From NCBI GenBank assembly GCA_017478725.1, contig JAFVDD010000052.1, forward strand, positions 1 to 64,000: DNA of 64,000 nucleotides, written 5' to 3'. The notes beneath the pieces are model-generated. The model saw only the letters and a list, made by a program, of their open reading frames with translations, was not told the origin of the DNA and did no database searches. Below, piece by piece: positions 49,778 through 59,180 of this stretch. The position numbers and the translations under genes are program-made. Position 1 is the stretch's first letter. Each line of letters opens with the position of its first letter. This DNA is from Paludibacteraceae bacterium (GTDB lineage Bacteria; Bacteroidota; Bacteroidia; Bacteroidales; Paludibacteraceae).

Positions 49778-50440
49778 TTACCAGTCAATCGGCTGCAGGC
49801 CGTGCCGGATAAGATAATTATTGGCCTGGCTGAAATGCCCGCAGCCGTCAAAACCGCGATAGACGGAGAGCGGCGAAGGGTGTGAGGTTTGCAGCACGAG
49901 GTGTTTGCGGCGGTCGATAAACTGCCCTTTGCGTTGCGCGTAGGATCCCCAGAGCATAAAGACCAGATGTTCGCGTTCGCTGTTCAGCGCCGCAATAGCC
50001 GCGTCAGTCAGTTCCTCCCATCCCTTGCCCTGATGGCTGCCGGCGCGATGCGCCTCTACCGTCAGCGTTGCGTTCAGGAGCAGAACGCCTTGTTGCGCCC
50101 ATCGCTCCAGATTGCCGCTGGCAGGAACAGGCTTGCCCAGGTCGCGGTGGATCTCCTTGTAAATATTCACGAGCGAAGGCGGCACAGCCACCCCGTCAGG
50201 AACAGAGAAACTCAGACCCATTGCCTGACCGGGCTCATGATAAGGATCCTGACCGATAATCACCACCCGCACGCATTCAAAAGGACAAGAATCGAAGGCA
50301 TTAAAAATCAACCCCGCAGGCGGGAAGCACCGGTGTGTCCGGTACTCCGAGCGGATATATTGTGTCAGCAGTTCGAAATAGGGTTTGTCGAACTCAGGCT
50401 GCAACACCCGCTGCCATGATGGGTCGATTCGCACTTGCAT
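49778..50440 (-). CDS. ung: Uracil-DNA glycosylase
   Basis: 220 residues, family 1. Removes uracil from DNA. The water-activating motif VVIIGQDPYHEPGQAMGLSFSV near 62-83 and the DNA-intercalating HPSPLSVYRGFDGCGHFSQAN near 186-206 are both complete. Its start overlaps the queA stop by one base (TGATG), and polA follows 27 bases on, so base-excision and gap-filling enzymes are co-transcribed. Confidence 0.97.
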   Translation of the reverse strand: MQVRIDPSWQRVLQPEFDKPYFELLTQYIRSEYRTHRCFPPAGLIFNAFDSCPFECVRVVIIGQDPYHEPGQAMGLSFSVPDGVAVPPSLVNIYKEIHRDLGKPVPASGNLERWAQQGVLLLNATLTVEAHRAGSHQGKGWEELTDAAIAALNSEREHLVFMLWGSYAQRKGQFIDRRKHLVLQTSHPSPLSVYRGFDGCGHFSQANNYLIRHGLQPIDW

Positions 50441-51543
50441 CAGTCAACTACCAGCATTGCATCGCCATAATCACCGAAGCGGTAGCCCTCCTTGACGGCC
50501 TCGCGGTACGCATTCATTGTCTCCTCGAATCCAGCGAAAGCAGCTACCATCAGCAACTGGCTCGACTGCGGCATATACAGATTGACAAAGAACGAGTCGG
50601 CAGCGGTGAAATGGTAAGGCGGATAGATAAATTTATTGGTCCAACCGTCGTAGGGTTTGAGTTTGCCGTTGGTGCCTACTACCGTCTCCATCGCACGCAT
50701 CACCTCGGTACCCACAGCACAAACATGGTGCTGCTCGTCATGCGCTTTGTTGACAGCCTTCACCATCGGTTCGGGCAGGATAATCTGCTCCGACTCCATC
50801 TTGTTCTTGGTCAGATCCTCCACATCAATATCTTTGAAGATACCCAGCGAGACATGACTGGTCATGAATGTGGTTTCCACACCGTGGATCTCCAGACGCT
50901 TGAGCAACTGCTTGGAGAAATGCAGACCGGAAGCCGGCGCTGCTACAGCCCCTACCTTGGAGGCAAAAATAGTCTGGTAGCGCTCATTATCCATTTCGTT
51001 CACCGGCTGCTCGTGGAACTGTGCGTTGTATTCCTCCAGCGTAGCGGCGTCCATAGGACGATGGATATAGTAGGGCAGCGGTGCCTGTCCCAAAGCATAC
51101 AACCGGGGAATGAACTCCTCGTTGTCATAATCGGTAAGGAAACGGAAAGTACGGCCGCGGCTGGTTGTATTGTCAATCACCTCCGCCACGATAGACGGAT
51201 CAGCGTCAAAGGTGAGTTTGTTGCCTATACGGATTTTGCGGGCCGGATCCACCAGCACATCCCAATAACGCAGGCGGTGATTCAACTCACGGAGCAGAAA
51301 GACTTCGATCAGCGCATTGGTTTTCTCCTTGTGGCCATACAGGCGGGCGGGGAACACCTTGGTATCATTGAGAACAAACAAATCTCCTTCGTCGAAAAAC
51401 TGCGGGAGGTCGGTTACCATCTTATGCTCCACCTCGCCGGTACGGCGGTGCAATACCAGCAGACGGGAATCATCGCGGTAAGGCGCCGGATATTGGGCAA
51501 TCAATTCTTCAGGCAGTTTGAACTTAAACTGGCTGAGTTTCAT
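50440..51543 (-). CDS. queA: S-adenosylmethionine:tRNA ribosyltransferase-isomerase
   Basis: 367 residues. Makes epoxyqueuosine in tRNA anticodons. Typical KLSQFKFKLPEELIAQYPA, SRLLVLHRRTGEVEHKMVTDLP, LFVLNDTKVFPARLYGHK and PASGLHFSKQLLKRL. A start at 51561 is possible; 51543 (MKLSQF) fits the family N-terminus better. No other queuosine gene lies in the window. Confidence 0.95.
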   Translation of the reverse strand: MKLSQFKFKLPEELIAQYPAPYRDDSRLLVLHRRTGEVEHKMVTDLPQFFDEGDLFVLNDTKVFPARLYGHKEKTNALIEVFLLRELNHRLRYWDVLVDPARKIRIGNKLTFDADPSIVAEVIDNTTSRGRTFRFLTDYDNEEFIPRLYALGQAPLPYYIHRPMDAATLEEYNAQFHEQPVNEMDNERYQTIFASKVGAVAAPASGLHFSKQLLKRLEIHGVETTFMTSHVSLGIFKDIDVEDLTKNKMESEQIILPEPMVKAVNKAHDEQHHVCAVGTEVMRAMETVVGTNGKLKPYDGWTNKFIYPPYHFTAADSFFVNLYMPQSSQLLMVAAFAGFEETMNAYREAVKEGYRFGDYGDAMLVVD

Positions 51544-51575
51544 TTCATTTGATTTATACATAGTCGTTGTTTATC

Positions 51576-52298
51576 TTATCTCGCTTCACTCGAGCGGTTT
51601 GTCTCCGGGTGAACATCCAGTTGGCGGAGAAAATCTTCTATGGTCATACAATCCTCCACTCTCGTGTCGCCCACACGGGTTCTGCGCAGGGCAGTCAGAT
51701 AGGCACCCGAGTTGAGACGTTCGCCTATATCCCGCGCCAAGGCGCGGATGTACGTGCCTTTGGAGCACACCACTCGGATAGTCAGTTGCATCGTTTCGGC
51801 ATCGAAACCCAGCACCTCGATCTCATCTATCTTCAGCAGTTTGGGCTTGAGTTCCACCGATTCGCCTTTGCGGGCCAGTTCGTAGGCGCGATGTCCGTTG
51901 ATCTGCACTGCCGAGAACATCGGCGGCACCTGCCATTGCTCGCCCACAAACTGCGGAATAGTTGTATCTATCAGTTGGCGGGTGATATGCGCCGTCGGGT
52001 AAGTGGCATCCACCTCTTTCTCCATGTCGTAGGACGGCGTGGTAGCACCCAGCTGGAGCGTGGCCTCGTACTCCTTTACATCGTATTGGAGCCGGTCAAT
52101 CATCTTGGTTTTCTTGCCGGTGCAGATGATTAACACGCCTGTAGCCAAAGGATCCAATGTACCGGTATGACCGACTTTGAGTTTTTTGGTTCCGAGCAGG
52201 CGGCACAACGCGTACCTAACCTTAGCTACCAAATCGAACGAAGTCCAATGGAGAGGTTTGTCAAAGGCCAGCACCTCGCCCTCAGCAAAATCCAGCAT
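51576..52298 (-). CDS. truB: tRNA pseudouridine(55) synthase
   Basis: 240 residues. Converts U55 to pseudouridine in the T loop. LAFDKPLHWTSFDLVAKVRY near the start, the catalytic-Asp motif GHTGTLDPLATGVLIICTGKKTK near 40-62, and SKGTYIRALARDIGERLNSGAYL. The C-terminal PUA region is short, as often in this phylum. It starts three bases after the uppP stop. Confidence 0.96.
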   Translation of the reverse strand: MLDFAEGEVLAFDKPLHWTSFDLVAKVRYALCRLLGTKKLKVGHTGTLDPLATGVLIICTGKKTKMIDRLQYDVKEYEATLQLGATTPSYDMEKEVDATYPTAHITRQLIDTTIPQFVGEQWQVPPMFSAVQINGHRAYELARKGESVELKPKLLKIDEIEVLGFDAETMQLTIRVVCSKGTYIRALARDIGERLNSGAYLTALRRTRVGDTRVEDCMTIEDFLRQLDVHPETNRSSEAR

Positions 52299-52301
52299 AA
52301 C

Positions 52302-53108
52302 TTACATCAATGTTGTGACAATAGCTACCGTTCCGACAATAGCACAATAGACAGCGAACCACACCAAACGCTGACGACGCACGATCTCCAGCATGAATTT
52401 GCAAGCCAGACATCCCGTCACAAATGCGGCCACAAACCCTACCGCGGCAGGCAGTACCGCCAAATCGCTCACCACCTCGCCTTTTAGCAGCTTGAGCACA
52501 TCCAGGAACGCCTCGCCCAGAATAGGAATCAGCACCATCAGGAACGAGAACTGAGCTACACTCTCTTTCTTCACGCCGCACAGCAGACCCGTAGCGATAG
52601 TAGAACCCGAACGGCTCAGTCCCGGCAGAACGGCACACGCCTGAGCCAGACCGATGATAAACGCATCGCTATAACGGACGTCGTGTCCTTCTCCGTTCCG
52701 GCGGCGTTGGATCCACTCGCTCAGGGCAAGCAACAATGCCGTAATGAGCAGACAGATACCTACCAGTAGAAGACCGTTTCCGAACAAGGCCTCCACCTCG
52801 TCCTTGAAGAACATTCCTACTACAAACATCGGCATCATAGAAAGCAAAATCTTGGCGACATAATCCTTCTCCGCATTCCATTTTACCGTAGTGAACGTAC
52901 CGCGTAGAAGCCAAGCCACTTCGTTCCAAAGCACTACCAGAGTGGATAATACGGTAGCCGTATGAACGATGATGGCGAAGGTCAAATTGTCTTCGCCCGA
53001 AGTACCCAGCAGCGCCTGGCCGATTTCCAAATGTCCTGACGAGGACACCGGCAGAAACTCCGTCAGCCCCTGAATAATACCCAATATCAATGCTTGCAGC
53101 CAGTTCAT
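52302..53108 (-). CDS. uppP: Undecaprenyl-diphosphatase (BacA family)
   Basis: 268 residues, about eight membrane spans. Recycles the undecaprenyl carrier. Both signature motifs are present: [16 protein letters not shown] near 16-31 and [19 protein letters not shown] near 160-178. It overlaps the upstream DUF3098 gene by four bases (ATGA). Functionally linked to uppS in the same window. Confidence 0.97.
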   Translation of the reverse strand: MNWLQALILGIIQGLTEFLPVSSSGHLEIGQALLGTSGEDNLTFAIIVHTATVLSTLVVLWNEVAWLLRGTFTTVKWNAEKDYVAKILLSMMPMFVVGMFFKDEVEALFGNGLLLVGICLLITALLLALSEWIQRRRNGEGHDVRYSDAFIIGLAQACAVLPGLSRSGSTIATGLLCGVKKESVAQFSFLMVLIPILGEAFLDVLKLLKGEVVSDLAVLPAAVGFVAAFVTGCLACKFMLEIVRRQRLVWFAVYCAIVGTVAIVTTLM

Positions 53109-53320
53109 TTCTTTTTAGGACGATAAAGGATTGCAATAATCATCATTACAAAACCCGCCAGCGAAATCATCGGACCCACGGTAATGCGCCGGAATGAAAA
53201 GATATCAGGGTTATATACCTCACCCGACGGTTCGCCTGCCATCAGGCAGAAACCAAGCACGATTACCGCAACAGAAACGGCAATCAGGATGAGGTTCAAT
53301 TTAGGCAAATATTGCTTCAT
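53105..53320 (-). CDS. DUF3098 small membrane protein
   Basis: 71 residues, two membrane spans ([21 protein letters not shown] and [16 protein letters not shown]) separated by [22 protein letters not shown]. This matches the DUF3098 family, which in Bacteroidota lies between ftsX and uppP, as here. Function unknown; the position suggests a tie to cell division or the lipid-carrier cycle. Confidence 0.88.
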   Translation of the reverse strand: MKQYLPKLNLILIAVSVAVIVLGFCLMAGEPSGEVYNPDIFSFRRITVGPMISLAGFVMMIIAILYRPKKK

Positions 53321-53335
53321 AACTTATCTACTGTT

Positions 53336-54196
53336 TTAAATCTCATACAACGAGTTGTTATCCATACGAATATAGCGGCCTGTGGCAATCAGCGAGGCCC
53401 AGAGAGTAATCAGCAGTCCTGAACAGAGCACCACCACTGCGACAAAAGCAATGTTCTGCCATGTAGGCGGGAAGAGCAGAATACCCATCTTCACTTCTAC
53501 ATAATACACCACCGCACTCAGAATAGCCAGAGCCGCCAGCCCTGCAAAGAAACCCATCAGCATATTGCGGAGCACAAACGGGCGCCTTGTTACCCACGAG
53601 GTGGCACCTACCAGCGTCATCGTGTTGATAATAAAGCGTTTGCTGTATATCTGCAGCCTTATTGTATTGACAATCAGCACCATGGAAACGAGCAGCAGGA
53701 CGATTGCTATCACCAGCAGTATCAGCGAGAACTCACTCACATTGCTGTTCATCAAATCCGCCAGATCACGCGGATAAATCACCTCCGCCACATATGGCAG
53801 TTCCTCCATTTGTCCAGCCAGCTGCTCCAACTGTTCAGGGCTGCTGTACTGGTCTGCCGGATGTATTTCATAACTGGCGCTTAGAGGATTGTAGCCAAGG
53901 AATGCACTGGGGTCTTCGCCCAGGGAGGAAATATGCTCTTTGAGTGCCTGCTCGCGTGAGACATAGGCAAAACTGCTGCAACCGGGGCTGGCGTCCAATA
54001 TCTGTTCCAGTTGTGCGCACTGCGCGCTGTCGGCATTCTGGGTCAGAACTGCCGTAATGGTAATATTCTCCCGCATGCGGGTTACCAGCGCGCCGGCTGA
54101 CAATAGTACGATACACTCCAGTCCTATCAGGCACAACACAAGCGCCACACTCACTGCCGCTGTGAAATACGAATTTCTGAAATGGTGTTTACGCAT
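53336..54196 (-). CDS. ftsX: Cell division ABC transporter permease FtsX
   Basis: 286 residues, four membrane spans: one near the N-terminus, then a periplasmic domain (~35-160; ITAVLTQNADSAQCAQLEQILDA, VAEVIYPRDLADLMN), then three more. With FtsE it links division to peptidoglycan hydrolases. The C-terminal NTIRLQIYSKRFIINTMTLVGAT signature is typical. No ftsE gene is adjacent. Separated from porN by a hairpin. Confidence 0.92.
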   Translation of the reverse strand: MRKHHFRNSYFTAAVSVALVLCLIGLECIVLLSAGALVTRMRENITITAVLTQNADSAQCAQLEQILDASPGCSSFAYVSREQALKEHISSLGEDPSAFLGYNPLSASYEIHPADQYSSPEQLEQLAGQMEELPYVAEVIYPRDLADLMNSNVSEFSLILLVIAIVLLLVSMVLIVNTIRLQIYSKRFIINTMTLVGATSWVTRRPFVLRNMLMGFFAGLAALAILSAVVYYVEVKMGILLFPPTWQNIAFVAVVVLCSGLLITLWASLIATGRYIRMDNNSLYEI

Positions 54197-54211
54197 AGTA
54201 CTACTTATAGC

Positions 54212-54240
54212 ACAAAAGAGGCAGGTGATTGCCTGCCCCT
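54212..54240 (-). terminator. Terminator between porN and ftsX
   Basis: Minus strand: GGCAGG-CAATCA-CCTGCC followed by TCTTTTGTG. Probably ends or attenuates the T9SS transcript. Confidence 0.65.
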
Positions 54241-54252
54241 CCGTACGATTGA

Positions 54253-55200
54253 TTAATATTCCCAGAGGTCTTGCTCGAAATTGAGCAACTCGGTTGCAAT
54301 TCGCTCTTGTTCCTTTTTGGCATCAGCTGCCGTCTTGACGTAATTGGGAATCCAGCGGTTATACATATTACCTTCACCTACAATATAACTCGTGTAGAGA
54401 TGTTTCTGGAAGAACTCGTCGAAGGTAACGCGCTTGGTTTCGTTACGATTGGGGATTACATATTGCATTGCAAGGTAAGGACGCAACGCATCAAACGGAA
54501 CCCAGAACATTATCGATTGAATCAGTGAACCCATAATGTCCGAATCATCGCGTGTAGAGATCTTATCCGACTGCAAAGGGGCTATCGCGATGATTTTCTG
54601 GTACATACGCGAAGTGTGCTTGTCAAAGAACACGATCTCCTGAATCAGATATTTCAACTGATTACGCACCAGTTTCTCGAACGGATAGAAGTGGAACGAC
54701 AACTCGTCTGCCACGCTGTCATAGTGCACCAACATAGCATCCGAGCAGCAAATCTCGAAGTGCGTAGGGTCGTCCGAATAGTCTGCCGTAGGGTCATCCG
54801 CCATGAACATCGTAGGGATAACTTTGCGGTCAACAGGAGCCTGCAGGAAATCGGGTTTGATATTGCTGGCACTCCTCTCGTATATAGGCATACCATCTAC
54901 CACGGCGTCGGTAATCACCTTGAATAAATTGCGGTAATCAGCATCGTCAGACTCTACAGGGAAATACATCTGATAATTCTGCTTGTATCGCATATCAATG
55001 ATCCGATAAATATATCGCGACCAGATGATATCATCAATACGGTGCTCCACCTGCACAATGGTATCATGAGCCTGGGAGAACTCCTCCGTTTTGATTTTAG
55101 CGCTTCCCATCTCGTCAAAGAACGGGATGACCGGGTGCTGCGCATGAGCAACTGCCACCGAAAGCGTAAAGCATACAATTAAACTGAGTTTCTTTATCAT
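54253..55200 (-). CDS. porN: T9SS ring protein PorN (GldN)
   Basis: 315 residues. Periplasmic partner of PorK in the ring that surrounds the T9SS translocon. Signal peptide (LSLIVCFTLSVAVAHAQ), then the GldN core: DIIWSRYIYRIIDMRYKQNYQMYFP, FRNLFKV-like helix, EIVFFDKHTSRMYQKIIAIAP and QYVIPNRNETKRVTFDEFFQ. It is last in the porPKLMN operon, 13 bases after porM. Confidence 0.94.
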   Translation of the reverse strand: MIKKLSLIVCFTLSVAVAHAQHPVIPFFDEMGSAKIKTEEFSQAHDTIVQVEHRIDDIIWSRYIYRIIDMRYKQNYQMYFPVESDDADYRNLFKVITDAVVDGMPIYERSASNIKPDFLQAPVDRKVIPTMFMADDPTADYSDDPTHFEICCSDAMLVHYDSVADELSFHFYPFEKLVRNQLKYLIQEIVFFDKHTSRMYQKIIAIAPLQSDKISTRDDSDIMGSLIQSIMFWVPFDALRPYLAMQYVIPNRNETKRVTFDEFFQKHLYTSYIVGEGNMYNRWIPNYVKTAADAKKEQERIATELLNFEQDLWEY

Positions 55201-55213
55201 AATCGTATATGTA

Positions 55214-56785
55214 TTAATTCAATGTTAGAGGAATAGGAGACAACGGAACCACCTTTCCATCCGGACCCTTGGCACGGATATCCGTGATAATCACAGAGTT
55301 GCCCGGTTTCAAGCGGCTCAAACGGTCAACCTGCTCCTTAGTAAACTTGTCGCCTTTTGCCTCGGAGATCACACCGTTGATATTGGCTTTGAAACTTACA
55401 ATCTGGTAGGGCAGATCGAGCAAACCATCCGGACCGTAAGAGGCAATTACCGTTGCAGAACTATTCAGCAAAGCACCACGCGGAATACCTTTTTCTCCGT
55501 TGTACTCGTTCTCTCCTGACTTGAAATATGCTCCCGGTTTGGGCAAGGCTCTCACGCGGTACTCGCGGCTACCCATCGGCTGCATTTTTCCGTCCAACTC
55601 AGCGGTTACGGTAATCGTCACACTCTTGGTGGTCTCATTGGGCTTGATAATCCACTGGCCTCCCTGCTGACTCAATGCCGCTCCGTTAACGCTCACTTTG
55701 ACTTTGTCGTTGGACACGCCCGGCACCGAGATGGAGAATTTGTTCTCATAACCGCGGTACATAATATTGAGGTCGTTGTTGGAGATGGTAACAGCCGGCT
55801 CGCTCACGCTATACTCGCTCTGGAAAGGCAGGTTCTGCATCTCGCCGGTTGACGGATCCTGATAGGCAATCCAACCTGAATATTTCTTGAGTCCTATAGA
55901 GGACGCTGCTACCTCATAAAGGCCTTGGTCGTTGATGCGCTGTCCCTCTATGTAGTACTCCGGACGCTGCGTTGAGTCAACGGCTGCCAGAATAATCTGC
56001 GCCGTATATTTGCCGCCACGGATTACATAATTGGAATTAGGAATCACATACGCGTTCAGTTTGTTCACGCGCAGGTCACCCGCATCCGTACGGTCCATGA
56101 GGTATTGGATCAACTGGCTCTCCGTAGCACGCACATCGTTCTGCAGCTTGGTGAGAATAACCATTGATGCACCTACAGGCATATTATCAAACACTGCGAT
56201 TTCCCAGTCGCAGGAATCTTTCAAGTGGTTGTTGTATCCGCGCTCGGTTGCCAAGGCTTTCTCAATGGAGTTGCGCAGCTCGGCGTCATGTTCCGCCAAC
56301 TCTGCAGCATAATCACGATAATAAGCCACCGTCTCTTTGAGGATGGTACCGTTGCCTTGTACGATTGCATACTGACCCGTTACATCCAAATTCGACGTAC
56401 CCTCGATGTGCAATGTAGGATCACCCTCGGCAGCGCGTCTTGCGTCAACGGCTTTTTTACCGTCAGCCAGGATGACGATTTGCTCCTTGAAATCCTGAAT
56501 ATAATTGTACAGCGAATCGGCACGGTGACGCACCTCTACGGCTTTGTCATACCACTCTTGCGTCTTCTCGGGGTTATCCGCATTGGCGGACTGGAAGTCG
56601 CGATAGAGTTTGGCATTGCGTGTATCGGATGCTGCTATTGAGGAATGCAGACTGTTATCCACCAACGAAAAGCCGCTCAGGATATCAGCACTGACGTTCA
56701 ACGCCAACATGGCGGTGAGCACCAGATACATCATACCAATCATTTTTTGTCTCGGGGTTTCCGGACAGTTTTTTGCTCCACCCAT
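55214..56785 (-). CDS. porM: T9SS motor protein PorM (GldM)
   Basis: 523 residues. With PorL it forms the proton-driven motor that powers secretion. N-terminal GGAKNCPETPRQKMIGMMYLVLTAMLALNVSADIL contains the membrane helix near 15-35. The long periplasmic part follows, with a helical D1 region (NSLHSSIAASDTRNAKLYRDF; YNYIQDFKEQI) and beta domains (NYVIRGGKYTAQIILAAVDS; DLNIMYRGYENKFSISVPG). Normal length and order. Confidence 0.95.
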   Translation of the reverse strand: MGGAKNCPETPRQKMIGMMYLVLTAMLALNVSADILSGFSLVDNSLHSSIAASDTRNAKLYRDFQSANADNPEKTQEWYDKAVEVRHRADSLYNYIQDFKEQIVILADGKKAVDARRAAEGDPTLHIEGTSNLDVTGQYAIVQGNGTILKETVAYYRDYAAELAEHDAELRNSIEKALATERGYNNHLKDSCDWEIAVFDNMPVGASMVILTKLQNDVRATESQLIQYLMDRTDAGDLRVNKLNAYVIPNSNYVIRGGKYTAQIILAAVDSTQRPEYYIEGQRINDQGLYEVAASSIGLKKYSGWIAYQDPSTGEMQNLPFQSEYSVSEPAVTISNNDLNIMYRGYENKFSISVPGVSNDKVKVSVNGAALSQQGGQWIIKPNETTKSVTITVTAELDGKMQPMGSREYRVRALPKPGAYFKSGENEYNGEKGIPRGALLNSSATVIASYGPDGLLDLPYQIVSFKANINGVISEAKGDKFTKEQVDRLSRLKPGNSVIITDIRAKGPDGKVVPLSPIPLTLN

Positions 56786-56806
56786 TTGCGATGAGTATTA
56801 ATATTC

Positions 56807-57748
56807 TTAATTTAATGCATTCAGCATATTACCATATACAGCATTCAGGTCTGCCACATTTTTCTGCAGCAACTGAGCGCCTTTAGCGAAAGCAGCCTGA
56901 GCCTCAGCAGCCTCTTTGGCAAAAGCAATCTGGTTGTCGGCGGCCTGCTTGGTTGCAGCAGCGATGTTTTTCTGAGCCTCAGTCTGAGCCTTTACAGCCT
57001 CAATTTGAGCTTTTGCAGCCTCAACCTGAGCATTCACATTCTGCAGTTGCAGTTCATATACCGAGTTGAGTGCGGCTACATTCTTTCCTACCTGTTCTAC
57101 GTTCTGCTTGTAAGCCTGCGTCTGAGTAGCGATCTGCTGCATCTCACCGCTTACCTGCACATAATTCTGCGCCAATGAAGCTGTGGCATTGGTATAGGTC
57201 TCGGTAGCTGCCTCTGCTGCAGCCAGTTTTTCGCCCAACTTGACACCAGTCTGAGCCACTTTGCCCAACTCGCTGAACTGCGTTGCCGTCTTAGCCAAAT
57301 CCGCGATACCCTCTTTCAATGCCTTGAGGTCTTCATCTTTCAATGCCGGCACCTCGGCACGGGAAGCAGCAGGTCCGGATGTTGTTTGTCTTGGAGCCGG
57401 AGCCGTTCCTCCTGTTACAGAAGCCAAGTCCGGACGGGGAATCGTCAGGAGTTTCTCTGCCTCTTCATCCGTAACTGTCTTCGGATCCACCAATTGCGGG
57501 AACACTTCCTCCCAATGGAACGAAGCGTGGGGCTTATCCATCACACCGATGAGGAACAGCAACACCTCCGTACCCATACCCAGGTTAAGCATCATAGATG
57601 CTCCGGGATAGTGCTGTATTTTGAACAAGGCACCCAAGATTACGACTGCGGCACCTACCGAATAAACGATACCTACCACGCGTTGACCTTGATACGACTC
57701 ATACCAACGTGCAAATGCACTCTGTTTTTTAGCTTTTTCTGCAGCCAT
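56807..57748 (-). CDS. porL: T9SS motor protein PorL (GldL)
   Basis: 313 residues. Two N-terminal membrane helices (VGIVYSVGAAVVILGALFKI; MMLNLGMGTEVLLFLIGVM), the second with the conserved Glu thought to carry protons. A long cytoplasmic helical tail follows, with Ala/Gln/Lys-rich repeats (VNAQVEAAKAQIEAVKAQTEAQK). The start at 57748 (MAAEKAKKQ) fits the family; the longer frame to 57820 overlaps the porK end and is rejected. Confidence 0.94.
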   Translation of the reverse strand: MAAEKAKKQSAFARWYESYQGQRVVGIVYSVGAAVVILGALFKIQHYPGASMMLNLGMGTEVLLFLIGVMDKPHASFHWEEVFPQLVDPKTVTDEEAEKLLTIPRPDLASVTGGTAPAPRQTTSGPAASRAEVPALKDEDLKALKEGIADLAKTATQFSELGKVAQTGVKLGEKLAAAEAATETYTNATASLAQNYVQVSGEMQQIATQTQAYKQNVEQVGKNVAALNSVYELQLQNVNAQVEAAKAQIEAVKAQTEAQKNIAAATKQAADNQIAFAKEAAEAQAAFAKGAQLLQKNVADLNAVYGNMLNALN

Positions 57749-57792
57749 AATGTTTTGTTTCTTATAATTATATTTCCGTGAGTTACTATTGA

Positions 57793-59139
57793 TTAATCGC
57801 CGATGTACGAACGTACACAACGGAAGCCGATATACGGGCGGCTCTCATACTGGTATTCATACGAGCGTACGCCGCATTGCATGAAATAGCTGATATCCTT
57901 CCAGCTGCCTCCCTTGACCACTTTGCGTTTCAAAATAGGGGGATCCGCCTTACGGGACATATAGCTATAGTCCGGATTCAAATCGTGAATGTGCGTATTG
58001 GCAGCACTCTGGTAAGCCGAGTTGGTCCATTCGGACACATTACCCGCCATGTCGTAGAGACCGAAATCATTCGGACGGAACTGTCCTACTTTCATAGTAG
58101 TGGAACCGGTATCATCCACATACGATCCGCGGTAGGGCTTGAAGTTGGCAAAGAAACAGCCTTTGCTGTCCCGTGCATAGTTGCTTCCCCACGGGTACAT
58201 AGCCATTTTTCTGCCTCCGCGCGCTGCATACTCCCACTCTGCCTCGGAAGGCAAGCGGTATTCGCATGCACCGACCGATGAGCCTTGTGCAAAGAGTTTC
58301 GTACGCCAACTGCAGAATGCATGTGCCTGCTCCCACGTAACACCTACTACAGGGTATTCCGCATAGCCGGGATGGCTGAAATACATCTGCAGCATAGGAT
58401 CGTTGTAAGAGAACTGGAAATCACGCGCCCATACCAGCGTATCCGGATAGATACAGATAATTTTGTCCGTACGCAGGTCTTTCGGTGATCTCAACGGACG
58501 GAAGATTGTCGAGTCGCGAATACCGCCGTTATCGTCCACCCAGAAGGTATCTACACGTGCAGTTGATCCGGGAGGATAAAGACTGGTGGCAACGTCGAAC
58601 TTATTGCGTTGGGGCAGCGCCTCATCCATATTGACCCAGCTGTAACGATAGTGCAGTCCGTTGGTCTTGAGCGTTTTGTCCTCGTAGAACATGGAAGATA
58701 TAGCATCCTGCACCTCTTCGTCCTTGCTGTCCCATGGCACTTTCTTGCGCCAGTTAAGGCGGAAATTGGTCTCATCAAAGTCTTCGTTCTTCGGTTGGAT
58801 GGCATAATCCGTCATACCTGCCTGAACCAAGCGGGTCATAGCGATTGAATCGCGTACCCAGTTGACAAACTGATGGTACTCGTTGTTGGTAATTTCCGTT
58901 TCGTCCATCCAGAAAGCGGCAACAGTGACCATCAGGATGTTGTCCGGCTGCTCGAAGACCGCCGACTGCGTATTGGCACCCATCAGGAACGATCCCTTCT
59001 TGATAAACAGCATGCCGTAGGGGTTCGCTTCTTTGAAATTACCACCCTTGCCTGCGCCCACCAACTCTCCGGCGGGGCCGTTGCAACTCGCCAAAGCCAC
59101 CGCCAAAGCGAGAATAGGCAAAATCTTTGTTACTTTCAT
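57793..59139 (-). CDS. porK: T9SS ring lipoprotein PorK (GldK)
   Basis: 448 residues. An outer-membrane lipoprotein that forms the PorK-PorN ring. The signal peptide ends in lipobox LASC with the lipidated Cys19. The body is a formylglycine-generating-enzyme-like fold (FLMGANTQSAVFEQPDN; FWMDETEITNNEYHQF; PVVGVTWEQAHAFCSWR; YRLPSEAEWEYAARGG; GNVSEWTNSAY; VKGGSWKD). Confidence 0.95.
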   Translation of the reverse strand: MKVTKILPILALAVALASCNGPAGELVGAGKGGNFKEANPYGMLFIKKGSFLMGANTQSAVFEQPDNILMVTVAAFWMDETEITNNEYHQFVNWVRDSIAMTRLVQAGMTDYAIQPKNEDFDETNFRLNWRKKVPWDSKDEEVQDAISSMFYEDKTLKTNGLHYRYSWVNMDEALPQRNKFDVATSLYPPGSTARVDTFWVDDNGGIRDSTIFRPLRSPKDLRTDKIICIYPDTLVWARDFQFSYNDPMLQMYFSHPGYAEYPVVGVTWEQAHAFCSWRTKLFAQGSSVGACEYRLPSEAEWEYAARGGRKMAMYPWGSNYARDSKGCFFANFKPYRGSYVDDTGSTTMKVGQFRPNDFGLYDMAGNVSEWTNSAYQSAANTHIHDLNPDYSYMSRKADPPILKRKVVKGGSWKDISYFMQCGVRSYEYQYESRPYIGFRCVRSYIGD

Positions 59140-59180
59140 ATATATCTAATTGCAATTAATATTCTTCTTTCGATTCTCTG